NCBI GenBank assembly: GCA_964538375.1
Contig: CAZIFQ010000006.1
Span: 1-64,000, forward strand
Direction of reading: 5' to 3'
Source of the DNA: JAUUZQ01 sp964538375
GTDB taxonomy: Bacteria > Bacteroidota > Bacteroidia > Bacteroidales > GCA-2748055
Length of the DNA stretch: 64,000 bases
The position numbers were made by a program, and so were the translations under genes. Below the pieces are notes generated by a model. It did not search any database. It was not told the origin of the DNA and saw only the letters and a list, made by a program, of their open reading frames with translations. Below, one piece after another: positions 52,091 to 61,031 of this stretch (positions within the stretch are counted from its first letter, which is position 1; every line of letters begins with the position of its first letter).

Positions 52091-53008
52091 ATGCCAGTTG
52101 CCATCCTCGATTTCGGAACCAATACATTCAATCTGCTGATTGCAAAGGGAGATGGCCAATCATTTAAGACATTATACAACGGTAAACAAGCAGTGAAGCT
52201 TGGCCGTGGGGGCATCCATAAAGGCATGCTTACTGATGATGCCATGGAGAGAGGATATGCAGCCATCAAGAACCATCTTGAAACGATCGCTTCTTACCAT
52301 GTTACAGAAATACATGCTTATGCCACATCGGCCATTCGCAATGCCGGTAACGGAATGGAGTTTGTAGCTGAGGTGAAAAGAAGATTCAATTTCGATATTC
52401 ATGTGATTTCCGGGGAGAAAGAGGCAGAATTAATTTACAGGGGAATAAAGGAATCTATCGATTTCAAGAACCAGCGGGGGCTCATTCTTGATATTGGCGG
52501 AGGTAGCAATGAGTTTATCATTTGCGATGCAACACATATGTTCTGGAAACACAGTTTTGAGCTGGGAATGGCCAGGATACTGGAAAAATTTACGATTTCT
52601 GATCCTATCACTGCAGAAGAAGTTGCCACCATAGAAAAATATTACAACGCTGAACTGAGACTCTTATTGGAGAAAGTAGAAGAATACAAACCTACATTGC
52701 TAATTGGAGCATCCGGATCATTCGACACCATTGCAGCGATACTCAAACACAAGCTAAACCAAAGTGAATACACAACTTCGTCCATTGAAATAAGTCTGGA
52801 CCAATACAGTGAAATTCACAATTTACTCGTGGCATCAACATTAAAAGAGCGTGAAATGATGCCTGGGATGGAACCGGTAAGGATAGAAATGATCGTCCCG
52901 GCTACGATTTTTATTAACTTTGTTATCGACAATTGCGGAATATCCACCCTATATCAATCGGCTTTTGCATTGAAAGAGGGCGTCATATCTACATTGCTTG
53001 AATCATAA
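52091..53008 (+). CDS. Ppx/GppA family phosphatase (exopolyphosphatase-like)
   Basis: 305 aa, only the two-lobe catalytic part without the C-terminal HD domain of long Ppx. ASKHA-fold motifs: DFGTNTFNLLIA near the N-terminus, LDIGGGSNEFI, and LLIGASGSFDTIAA. It acts on polyphosphate or pppGpp in relatives. 2 bp after the permease gene; the sigma54 activator gene follows after 10 bp, so it is part of the same string. Confidence 0.88.
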   Translation: MPVAILDFGTNTFNLLIAKGDGQSFKTLYNGKQAVKLGRGGIHKGMLTDDAMERGYAAIKNHLETIASYHVTEIHAYATSAIRNAGNGMEFVAEVKRRFNFDIHVISGEKEAELIYRGIKESIDFKNQRGLILDIGGGSNEFIICDATHMFWKHSFELGMARILEKFTISDPITAEEVATIEKYYNAELRLLLEKVEEYKPTLLIGASGSFDTIAAILKHKLNQSEYTTSSIEISLDQYSEIHNLLVASTLKEREMMPGMEPVRIEMIVPATIFINFVIDNCGISTLYQSAFALKEGVISTLLES

Positions 53009-53018
53009 ATACACAGAT

Positions 53019-54185
53019 ATGTCAAAAATCCTTGTTATAGACGATGAGAAGAGTATCAGGAATACACTGAAAGAGATACTAGAGTATGAAAAGTTCTCCG
53101 TTGAGCTTGCTGAAAATGGTCTTGAAGGACTGGAGAAATTCAATAGCGCTGATTTTGATGTAGTTCTTTGTGACATCAAGATGCCTGAGATGGATGGCAT
53201 CGAAGTTTTGGAAAAGATTTCTGAATCAGGTAAAGATGTGCAGGTAATTATGATCTCCGGACATGGTAACATTGATACGGCAGTAGGAGCAATCAAGAAA
53301 GGTGCCTACGACTTTATTGAAAAACCACTGGACCTGAATCGCATGCTGATTACCATCAGGAATGCCATGGATAAATCATCTCTGATTACAGAGACAAAAG
53401 TTCTTAAGAAGAAAGTTTCCAAGGCATATGACATGGTGGGTGAGTCAGAGGGAATCCATAAGGTGAAAGATATGATTGAGCGTGTTGCTCCGACAGATGC
53501 ACGAGTGCTGATTACCGGCGACAATGGAACAGGTAAAGAGTTGGTTGCACGCTGGTTGCACGAAAAAAGCAGCCGGGCAAATGCGCCATTCATTGAAGTG
53601 AACTGCGCAGCAATTCCGTCTGAACTAATTGAAAGTGAATTGTTTGGACACGAAAAGGGGGCATTCACCTCAGCTATAAGGCAACGAAAAGGAAAATTCG
53701 AGCAGGCAGATGGAGGCACTATTTTCCTGGATGAGATTGGCGATATGAGTCTCTCTGCCCAGGCAAAAGTATTGCGTGCACTGCAAGAGAATAAGATTTC
53801 CAGGGTTGGCAGCGATAAAGATATAAATGTGAACGTCAGGGTACTGGCAGCGACCAATAAAAACCTGAGGGATGAAATTGATAAAACTCATTTCAGGGAA
53901 GACCTTTACCACCGCTTAAGCGTCATCCTGATAAACGTTCCCGGCTTAAATGAACGGATGGAAGATATTCCATTGCTGGCGGATTACTTTAACCAGCAGA
54001 TTTGTGAAGAGTATGGAACTCCTCCCATGGAAATTACTAAAGATGCTATTGAAGAGCTTCAGAAAATAAACTGGACAGGTAACATCCGTGAGTTCAGAAA
54101 TGTACTGGAAAGATTGGTCATCTTATGCGAACAGCAGATTACAGGAAAAGACGTGAAGACCTTTGCGATGCCGATTTCAAAATAG
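53019..54185 (+). CDS. Sigma54-dependent response regulator without DNA-binding domain
   Basis: 388 aa from the ATG giving MSKILVIDDE (an upstream TTG lies inside the ppx-like gene). Receiver domain 1-120 with D8, D9, phosphoacceptor D52 and K102. AAA+ domain about 138-365: Walker A GDNGTGKE at 167-174, GAFTSA at 214-219 (usual GAFTGA), Walker B FLDEIGD at 236-242, and FREDLYHRLSV. After GNIREFRNVLERLVIL only about 20 residues remain, so the Fis-type helix-turn-helix is absent. It likely activates sigma54 polymerase from solution or via a partner. Confidence 0.9.
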   Translation: MSKILVIDDEKSIRNTLKEILEYEKFSVELAENGLEGLEKFNSADFDVVLCDIKMPEMDGIEVLEKISESGKDVQVIMISGHGNIDTAVGAIKKGAYDFIEKPLDLNRMLITIRNAMDKSSLITETKVLKKKVSKAYDMVGESEGIHKVKDMIERVAPTDARVLITGDNGTGKELVARWLHEKSSRANAPFIEVNCAAIPSELIESELFGHEKGAFTSAIRQRKGKFEQADGGTIFLDEIGDMSLSAQAKVLRALQENKISRVGSDKDINVNVRVLAATNKNLRDEIDKTHFREDLYHRLSVILINVPGLNERMEDIPLLADYFNQQICEEYGTPPMEITKDAIEELQKINWTGNIREFRNVLERLVILCEQQITGKDVKTFAMPISK

Positions 54186-54189
54186 TTGA

Positions 54190-55812
54190 TCATTTTTTCT
54201 CCCACAAGGCAGCCTTGCCCTTAGAGCTTACGTAAATTTCTTCGTAATTCTCCCTTAGAATATTGTGCCATTCGGCATTTGTGCTATCGGCCCAAAAAGT
54301 ATCATTATCGAAAACTGTTACATAATCGACTTTCATCTTCGGGTACTCCTTCCCTTTTTCTCTTGAGGCACCTGCTGGCTGCACCTCTTTCTCACCGGCA
54401 TAACACTTCGGTAATTCATCCAGGTTCCAAACAACAGGAAACTGCCCTTGGCACTGCGGATTCTTCAAATGTACCAGGGGATCATCAACAGCAGCATAGA
54501 GCTGAAAATGAATATGGGTCCAATTGTATGTAGCTTGTTGATAATAAACAACTGAGTTAGGTTTCATATGTTCTGACAACTCATGAATTTCAGCAATATC
54601 CTTGTTCAAACGATAATAAAATCGCTGATGAATAATTCGGGTATAGCTCACACTAAAAAATATAAGCACAAGCGCTATCACCTGGAACGTTTTTGGAAAT
54701 TTTTGAAAAGATAGCCAGGTAATCAATGCGAAGAAAAAAAACAGTCCGAACCTGTTTGTAAGACTCCCCGCTGATATACGATCAGGGGCAAATAAATACA
54801 AGCATAAAAAAGCAAGCATAATTAATATCCAGCTATTTCGATCCGAAAGCAGGGAAATCCATTTTGTACTTTTATCCTTTATACCTCCGACAAAAAGAGC
54901 AATAAACACAAAGGTCAGTAAAACCATGAGTGCAACTAATGGAATATATCCAAGGGCTTCCATCTCATGATTAAAACCCACTAACTGTCTTATCCTCAAC
55001 AAAAAATTAAACAGTTCGGAAAAACTATAGGAAGCATCAACAACAGTATTGTTGATTGACATTACCGAACGGATATAGATAACCCAAAGAATGAGAGAAG
55101 GAAGTATGGCCAGCGTTACCTTCCATATTTTAGTTAATACTGCTGATAATTTAAATCCTTGCGCATTGGTAACTGCCTTATATATATGGGTGGCGAGGAA
55201 ATAGAGTACAAAAGAGAGTCCAAAAAATACGTAAACTAGTCCATGCGATAGGAATATGCCCAGCACAATCATTCCAAATATGACCATTCTCTTAAAATTC
55301 ATCTGGTCCTGGAAACGAATCCAATACCCAAAGGCAAAGAAGAAGAATATAACACCGATGCTAAATGAGTAATAACCCATTAAAAGGTACATGTGATATA
55401 CAAAAGGGAAAACCAGGTAAGCCACAAAATTACCTTTCGCGGGATTCAGAGATCTCACCAGGTAACGGAACGAAAAAACCAATCCAAGCACATAGACAGT
55501 CAGAAACAACTTTTCAGCCAGCCAGGCAGGAAAGAAAAGCTTGAAAAATGCCAGGAAGAAATGCCCTGTCCAGTACCCGACTACAACTTCATTTATATCG
55601 AAAAACGATCGCATCAGTTCATTCCCTTTAAGGAGTTCCACCATCACATTGGCATTGTAAAGATGCTGGGGTCCGTCGAGGGATGGAATAAACCGGGTCA
55701 ACCAAAGCTGGAGCAAGGTGATCAGTAGAAACAGTAGGAATATCCAACGTTCATGCTTGATAAATTTCTCATACAAAACACCAGTAAAACGAATAAGCGG
55801 ACATGAAAACAT
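54190..55812 (-). CDS. Polytopic membrane protein, possible GT-C glycosyltransferase
   Basis: 540 aa from the ATG giving MFSCPLIRF (a TTG seven codons earlier is less likely). About 11 transmembrane helices, then a soluble C-terminal part of roughly 130 residues. The first extracytoplasmic loop contains SLDGPQHLYNA, with an acidic residue where GT-C transferases carry their catalytic Asp. I cannot name a family with confidence. Divergent from a lipoprotein with a DUF2723-like motif. Confidence 0.6.
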   Translation of the reverse strand: MFSCPLIRFTGVLYEKFIKHERWIFLLFLLITLLQLWLTRFIPSLDGPQHLYNANVMVELLKGNELMRSFFDINEVVVGYWTGHFFLAFFKLFFPAWLAEKLFLTVYVLGLVFSFRYLVRSLNPAKGNFVAYLVFPFVYHMYLLMGYYSFSIGVIFFFFAFGYWIRFQDQMNFKRMVIFGMIVLGIFLSHGLVYVFFGLSFVLYFLATHIYKAVTNAQGFKLSAVLTKIWKVTLAILPSLILWVIYIRSVMSINNTVVDASYSFSELFNFLLRIRQLVGFNHEMEALGYIPLVALMVLLTFVFIALFVGGIKDKSTKWISLLSDRNSWILIMLAFLCLYLFAPDRISAGSLTNRFGLFFFFALITWLSFQKFPKTFQVIALVLIFFSVSYTRIIHQRFYYRLNKDIAEIHELSEHMKPNSVVYYQQATYNWTHIHFQLYAAVDDPLVHLKNPQCQGQFPVVWNLDELPKCYAGEKEVQPAGASREKGKEYPKMKVDYVTVFDNDTFWADSTNAEWHNILRENYEEIYVSSKGKAALWEKK

Positions 55813-55983
55813 GTTCTTCTTTTTAGGATACAAAAATCACCTCGAAATTAGATATTTTTTTAATCATTTAAGAGTGCGATTGAATATTTGCACAAAATTC
55901 AATAAAATTAATCCCTTGATTCATATTTTCATTCTTTGTACCTTCATTCCTCCTAATAAGCCCCACTACCATTAAAAAATACA

Positions 55984-57903
55984 ATGATGAATAAAATAAA
56001 GACCATAATACTGACAGTGCTTGTCGGAACAGTTCTTACGAATTCATGTGACAATAATTCTGAAGATCTGCAACTTCCTGAGTATCCTGAGTATAAAGAG
56101 GTGATTACACTTTTCCTTTCAGATTACTCTATATCCCAAATTGAATATCCAAATCAGTTTCAACTGGCAAAAAAACCTACTGGGTGGCATGCAATGATTG
56201 TTGATGCTACTGATGAAACTATTATGCAGGATAATTTGTTTTGGGATAGAAAAACAAGAAAATTTAATCCAACTTCTTTTCCTCCCGCACAAGATGGAAG
56301 AGGTGTATCAGCTTATAGTGTCATGATTGATGATTGGAGGAATAACTATTTTAATGCAATCTCTCCCTATTGGGGCTATGTTGGGTGGACGGATGATGTA
56401 ATAAAGGAATTTGGAAAGAAATCCAATCTGTCAGATACACTTTTAAATGCCTTAGCCAGGGCTTACAGCACTACAGCATTTGATATATTAAATAAGGAAA
56501 GTTCTGCACCCCTGAAAAAACAATTTACTGACGAACAGTTTGCTAATTACAAAAAATATGGACACCTGGGGACTGAAACCTATTACAAGCTGTGGGAGAA
56601 AAATCCGGATTTTGAAACCTTCATAGCTGATGTATATAATGTTTACTCTAATCAAGTAATGACGAATTATCTTACTCTACTTTATAGCCAAAATCAAACT
56701 GAAGCACTGAAAGAACTCAAAGAGGGATTATATGATGATTTCTACAGAGACATGGCAAAAAGGCTGCTGTCATCGTGTGATGAAAATGGAATCTTGTTCG
56801 TGAATGGTGATTCTGACACATTTCCATTATTATATGTGCAGGAAAATGAAGGGTTTAGAAAGGATGTTACGGTAATAAACCTATCACTCATGAATAGTGG
56901 AAAATACATTTCTCATCTATTGCGGGATTTCCCGGGAAGAGATCCTTTAAGTTGCACCATAGCTGATTCCATCTACAGAGATGGGTCTATACCCTATCTT
57001 TTCATTGTAGATAAGCTAAATTCCATAGAATTTAATAAATTGATGAAATTTGTGCAATCTTCAGATCCTCGTTCCAAATACCTTTCAAACGGTGAGTATT
57101 ATGACTATATCCCAACAAAAAAGATTAATCTAAATTTTAGTATTGATAATCTAAGTAAAATCTATCCAACTATTGCTGAGATCAATACCAATCAAGATTC
57201 GCAACTTACGATTGATCTCGATAAGAAATACATCTATCTGAATCACTTATGCCTGATAGATATTATTGGTACAAATATTTTGGAAAGGCCAATCTACTTT
57301 TCAATTACAGTTGGAAAAGACAATTATTTGGGTCTATCCGATCATTTTCAATGTGAAGGGCTTGCATATAAACTAATGCCTTTAAAAATGACTGCAACAA
57401 CAAAAAATTATGATTATGGCATAATAAACACTGGTATACAATTTGAAAAATTGATAAAAAACAAGTCCATCACTAGTCTTGATCCGTCTCAAAAATATTA
57501 TGAAAGTCATAAGAGAATGATTAGAATCTATCGCAATACTTACAGTCGATTAGTAAAACAACTCATATCAGAAGAGAAATTTGGACAGGCTTTGGAAGTT
57601 CTTGATTATTATAATAATAATTTTGGCTCAGATAAAGTTGAACACGACTTTTATTCACTTGGGATAATAGAATCCTATTATCAACTGGACCTTCCAGCTA
57701 AAGCAAATAAAATTGTTGAAGAACTTCTACAGGCATCAATTAGAGATCATGCAGATATATCAATTGAAGAAAATGATAAAATGCGCATTCAATATACCCT
57801 GAATGAATTAAGCCAGTTAACTTCAACATACATTTTTGATTCTGAGCTAAATCATACTGTAAATGAAACACTTGAGTCCCTGCTACCAATAACTGAAAAT
57901 TAA
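55984..57903 (+). CDS. Lipoprotein with DUF2723-like soluble domain
   Basis: 639 aa. Lipobox LTNSC (lipidated Cys22). The segment NGDSDTFPLLYVQE at 274-287, followed by GFRKDVTVINLSLMNSG, closely resembles the post-membrane domain of the Bacteroidota DUF2723/GT117 proteins (pattern NGDNDTFPLWYLQE as I recall it). Here there is no membrane part, only a lipid anchor. The C-terminal 130 residues look like helical repeats. Intact; AT-rich. Its neighbour upstream is a divergent GT-C-like membrane protein. Confidence 0.65.
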   Translation: MMNKIKTIILTVLVGTVLTNSCDNNSEDLQLPEYPEYKEVITLFLSDYSISQIEYPNQFQLAKKPTGWHAMIVDATDETIMQDNLFWDRKTRKFNPTSFPPAQDGRGVSAYSVMIDDWRNNYFNAISPYWGYVGWTDDVIKEFGKKSNLSDTLLNALARAYSTTAFDILNKESSAPLKKQFTDEQFANYKKYGHLGTETYYKLWEKNPDFETFIADVYNVYSNQVMTNYLTLLYSQNQTEALKELKEGLYDDFYRDMAKRLLSSCDENGILFVNGDSDTFPLLYVQENEGFRKDVTVINLSLMNSGKYISHLLRDFPGRDPLSCTIADSIYRDGSIPYLFIVDKLNSIEFNKLMKFVQSSDPRSKYLSNGEYYDYIPTKKINLNFSIDNLSKIYPTIAEINTNQDSQLTIDLDKKYIYLNHLCLIDIIGTNILERPIYFSITVGKDNYLGLSDHFQCEGLAYKLMPLKMTATTKNYDYGIINTGIQFEKLIKNKSITSLDPSQKYYESHKRMIRIYRNTYSRLVKQLISEEKFGQALEVLDYYNNNFGSDKVEHDFYSLGIIESYYQLDLPAKANKIVEELLQASIRDHADISIEENDKMRIQYTLNELSQLTSTYIFDSELNHTVNETLESLLPITEN

Positions 57904-57941
57904 GCATCAATAATTTTGCATATCTTCGGTGCTGATTTTCT

Positions 57942-58151
57942 ATGATAATGAAAAAAGGAATAACAATATTCTCTATAATTCTGGTCACTATTGCACTGAT
58001 GGCCAGTATGCTTATTCCCCATCATCATCATGGAGATGAGGTCTGTTTTGTAGATTCCCATTGTGAGGCAGCTTGCGACTCTCATGAGTACAACAATACA
58101 TCTCACAACCAGCCATTGATGGATATGCAGCACTCCTGCCTTGCCATATAA
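57942..58151 (+). CDS. Small His-rich membrane-associated protein, possibly 5' part of a split gene
   Basis: 69 aa: a hydrophobic N-terminus (about 5-24), then PHHHHGDE and a Cys/His-rich region (CFVDSHCEAACDSHE), suggesting metal contact in the periplasm. Bacteroidota genes of this type often precede RND heavy-metal efflux operons. The stop codon overlaps the next ATG (TAATG), and that frame continues for 37 codons. Confidence 0.6.
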   Translation: MIMKKGITIFSIILVTIALMASMLIPHHHHGDEVCFVDSHCEAACDSHEYNNTSHNQPLMDMQHSCLAI

Positions 58152-58264
58152 TGGCAAAAGATCTTCCCACCGGAAATCTTATATCTCATGCTCCACTGAT
58201 TATACAGTACTATTCTTGTTACGTAAACGGGTCCCCCGGATTGCGCGCTCCTCCTGTTTGCTAA
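58151..58264 (+). pseudogene. Small frame continuing the His-rich gene, likely its C-terminal remnant
   Basis: 37 codons from ATG at 58151 (sharing one base with the previous stop), ending in GLRAPPVC. From memory, related small Bacteroidota proteins end in GLRAPP, so this may be the displaced C-terminus of the preceding frame. Either a frameshift remnant or a coupled mini-gene; I favour a remnant. Confidence 0.35.
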
Positions 58265-58356
58265 TAAGCTGATTCAAGCACCCATGCCGGCAATATTTAT
58301 AGTATTGTCCGGATTTTCACATTTATATATCACCGTTCAATTTTAAGTTTATCAAA

Positions 58357-58674
58357 ATGAAAATTCATTTATTCATACCCATCCTGCTTGCCCTGTTAAT
58401 AACCGGATGTAAGCATCATCACGAGACACATGCCGATGAAGCCCACGAGCAGGAAATGCAAGCAAGCGCAGCACATAATCATGATGCAATCCACGCTGCT
58501 GAAGATGCTGAGGTTCATTCAGAAGAAGGAGTTGTAGGAGAACAATTTCAGGGTATCACTGTCGGAATATCGATTCCTCTCTGGGAAAACAAAAATTCTG
58601 TAAAATATGCAAAGGCCCTGGAGATAGAGAGGGATTTGAACAAGACGGTAGCAGAATTGTTGCAGTATGAGTAA
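58357..58674 (+). pseudogene. Chimeric remnant of metal-efflux genes (His-rich lipoprotein plus CzcC-like piece)
   Basis: 105 codons. Residues 1-58 look like the N-terminus of an RND adaptor lipoprotein (lipobox LITGC, Cys18, then many His and Glu). Residues 62-88 (GEQFQGITVGISIPLWENKN and following) look like an internal piece of a TolC/CzcC-type outer-membrane efflux protein. Neither full protein follows. It looks like the scar of a large deletion, although expression as a small lipoprotein cannot be excluded. Confidence 0.5.
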
Positions 58675-58693
58675 ACAATAATTAATTTATAGT

Positions 58694-59281
58694 ATGCAAA
58701 ATATGTGGGACAGTAGATTCGCGTCAGAAGAGTATGTATATGGAACGGAACCTAACAATTTCTTCAAAGAAGAGTTATTGAAACACGCGCCAGGTAAATT
58801 GTTGCTTCCCGGAGAGGGTGAAGGACGCAATGCTGTATTTGCAGCAGGTATGGGGTGGGATGTAACTGCGTTTGATAGCAGTATTGCTGGTAAAGAAAAA
58901 GCAGAAAGATTAGCGGCCAAAAATAAAGTAGAGATCACCTATCTCCTTGATTCATATGAATCAGCTAATTTTGAAGAGAATTCATTTGATATGATTGCTT
59001 TCGTTTATACGCATACGAATATAAGGGAACATCAACATAAAAAGATGCTTAATTTTTTAAAACCCGGGGGTATTATTGTATTGGAAGGATTTTCTAAAAA
59101 CCAACTGAATTACAATACCGGGGGACCAGGAAATGTTGACATGCTCTATTCAATAGATGAGATCAAAGCTGACTTCAAACTCTTGTCCGAGATAAACGTC
59201 AGGGAGGAAGAAATCAGCATCGAAGAAGGGCAGTTTCATTCAGGGAAAGCTTCGGTTATTAAAACGCTTGGGAAAAAATAA
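58694..59281 (+). CDS. Class I SAM-dependent methyltransferase (TehB-like)
   Basis: 195 aa. N-terminal WDSRFASEEYVYGTEPN, motif I region LLLPGEGEGRNAVFAAGMGWDV, then FDMIAFVYTH and LNFLKPGGIIVLEGF. This is the layout of small TehB/thiopurine-type methyltransferases that may methylate tellurite or other small molecules. Normal length; substrate unknown. Confidence 0.88.
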   Translation: MQNMWDSRFASEEYVYGTEPNNFFKEELLKHAPGKLLLPGEGEGRNAVFAAGMGWDVTAFDSSIAGKEKAERLAAKNKVEITYLLDSYESANFEENSFDMIAFVYTHTNIREHQHKKMLNFLKPGGIIVLEGFSKNQLNYNTGGPGNVDMLYSIDEIKADFKLLSEINVREEEISIEEGQFHSGKASVIKTLGKK

Positions 59282-59433
59282 AATTTTTAACTGATGTCGG
59301 GAATACTAATCACAGGAGGATCGGGGGCTATTGTATTGGATGGAAGCAGGATTAAAATCATACATCCAATTAATCCTTTTACGGTTCCTTTGGTCTAATC
59401 AAAAACAGTACTTTTACAATAACTAGAACAGTG

Positions 59434-60885
59434 ATGAAGTACAAGATAATGCAGTTTCCAAAATTTATTGCATTGATATGTGTATTGGTATTTTCCTTAC
59501 ATATAGCTTTTGCCCAATCTCTCCCTTATACAATTGTTGATACAGATGTAAGCGAATTCTACAGTGATGATGATATTATCTCCCCGCCTGATGCCGGGCT
59601 TCCATTTTACGGACAGGACGCATGGTATGTTGGGAATCAGCCCTCCTACACGGATAATGGAAATGGAACGATTACCGACAATATTACAGGTCTCATGTGG
59701 CAAAAGGAGATGCAAGAAAAAATTACTTATGCTGATGCATATATAAAGGCAGATACACTTACTCTTGGAACTTATACAGATTGGAGAGTACCGACAATAA
59801 AAGAGCTTTATTCCCTTATATTATTTACAGGCAGAGTTCAGGGTGCAACATATGTTGAAAAATTCATTGATGTAGATTATTTCGATCAACCCCTTGGGAA
59901 CACAGACCTTGGTGAACGGGAAATCGATGCACAGACCTGGTCGTCGACGCAGTATATTGGACTAACCATGAACGGGGATTCCACCGTTTTTGGTGTCAAC
60001 TTCATTGATGGCAGGATCAAGGGATATCCAAAATATAAGCCCGGCAGCAGCAATACCATATCAAAAACTATGTACTTTAGAATGGTAAGAGGAAATCCTG
60101 AATATGGGATCAATAATTTTATAGCCAACCAGGATGAAACCATCAGCGATATAGCTACCGGATTGATGTGGCAGGAAGCTGATGATGGGCTCCTTCGTAA
60201 TTGGGAAGAGTCGCTTTCCTATGCTGAAAGTTTGGAATTGGGAGACTATAATGACTGGCGCTTGCCCAATGCCAAAGAGTTACAAAGCATTGTGGATTAC
60301 AGCCGCTCTCCCCAAACAAGCAATTCTCCTGCAATTGATCCGCTCTTCTCAACAACTGAAATTGAAGATCCGAATGGAAATGCAGGACAATACCCCTATT
60401 TCTGGACAAGCACCACGCACCAGGATGGAATAAATCCTTACTCTTCTGCAGTATATATAGCTTTTGGAGAGGCCCAGGGAATTATGCTGGATAAGCTGCT
60501 GGATGTCCATGGAGCAGGTGCACAAAGAAGCGATCCGAAGTCAGGAGATATCGATGACTACCCACAATATTTTGGTCCCCAGGGAGATGTTCGATACGTC
60601 TATAATGCGGTTAGGTGTGTAAGGAATGTTAATTCAAGCTCATTAGAAACAAACTTCATTAAAAATCCCGGCATAAATATTTACCCAATTCCAGCTACAA
60701 GTTTCTTGAAAATTGAAACTAATGATGACCTGCCTCATCAGCTGGAAATCTATTCTATTGAGGGGCAGTTGCTGGAAAGCCAGGAAATCAGTAATTCTTC
60801 AAGGATTGATTTGAGTCATCTGGGTGCCGGTGTCTATTTTATCAATATCGACAAGCATGGTATTAGAAAATTTATTAAGATATAG
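59434..60885 (+). CDS. DUF1566 (Lcl) repeat protein with T9SS sorting domain
   Basis: 483 aa from ATG (a GTG one codon earlier is possible). Signal peptide ends in AFAQ. Two DUF1566/Lcl-type repeats: one around NGTITDNITGLMWQKE...YTDWRVPTIKELYSL, the other around ETISDIATGLMWQEA...YNDWRLPNAKELQSI. A type A T9SS C-terminal domain starts at INIYPIPATSFLKIE and ends KFIKI. Surface or secreted protein; the repeats are related to C-type-lectin-like folds in other families. Confidence 0.88.
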   Translation: MKYKIMQFPKFIALICVLVFSLHIAFAQSLPYTIVDTDVSEFYSDDDIISPPDAGLPFYGQDAWYVGNQPSYTDNGNGTITDNITGLMWQKEMQEKITYADAYIKADTLTLGTYTDWRVPTIKELYSLILFTGRVQGATYVEKFIDVDYFDQPLGNTDLGEREIDAQTWSSTQYIGLTMNGDSTVFGVNFIDGRIKGYPKYKPGSSNTISKTMYFRMVRGNPEYGINNFIANQDETISDIATGLMWQEADDGLLRNWEESLSYAESLELGDYNDWRLPNAKELQSIVDYSRSPQTSNSPAIDPLFSTTEIEDPNGNAGQYPYFWTSTTHQDGINPYSSAVYIAFGEAQGIMLDKLLDVHGAGAQRSDPKSGDIDDYPQYFGPQGDVRYVYNAVRCVRNVNSSSLETNFIKNPGINIYPIPATSFLKIETNDDLPHQLEIYSIEGQLLESQEISNSSRIDLSHLGAGVYFINIDKHGIRKFIKI

Positions 60886-61031
60886 AGGTGCTTTTAAAGT
60901 GCCGCTCTTCCGGGAAACAGATTGAACGACCAAGCGTTGGTGCCTGGTATCGGTCTCCCAATGATTTTTTTTAGATCACAGCCCTCTTAAAATTCGCAGT
61001 AAAGTTGTAAATTGTTATAAAATATGAAAAT

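Noticed and set aside
54190..55833. Opposite-strand frames inside the membrane protein gene
   Set aside because: No start context or family similarity; explained by the coding strand composition.
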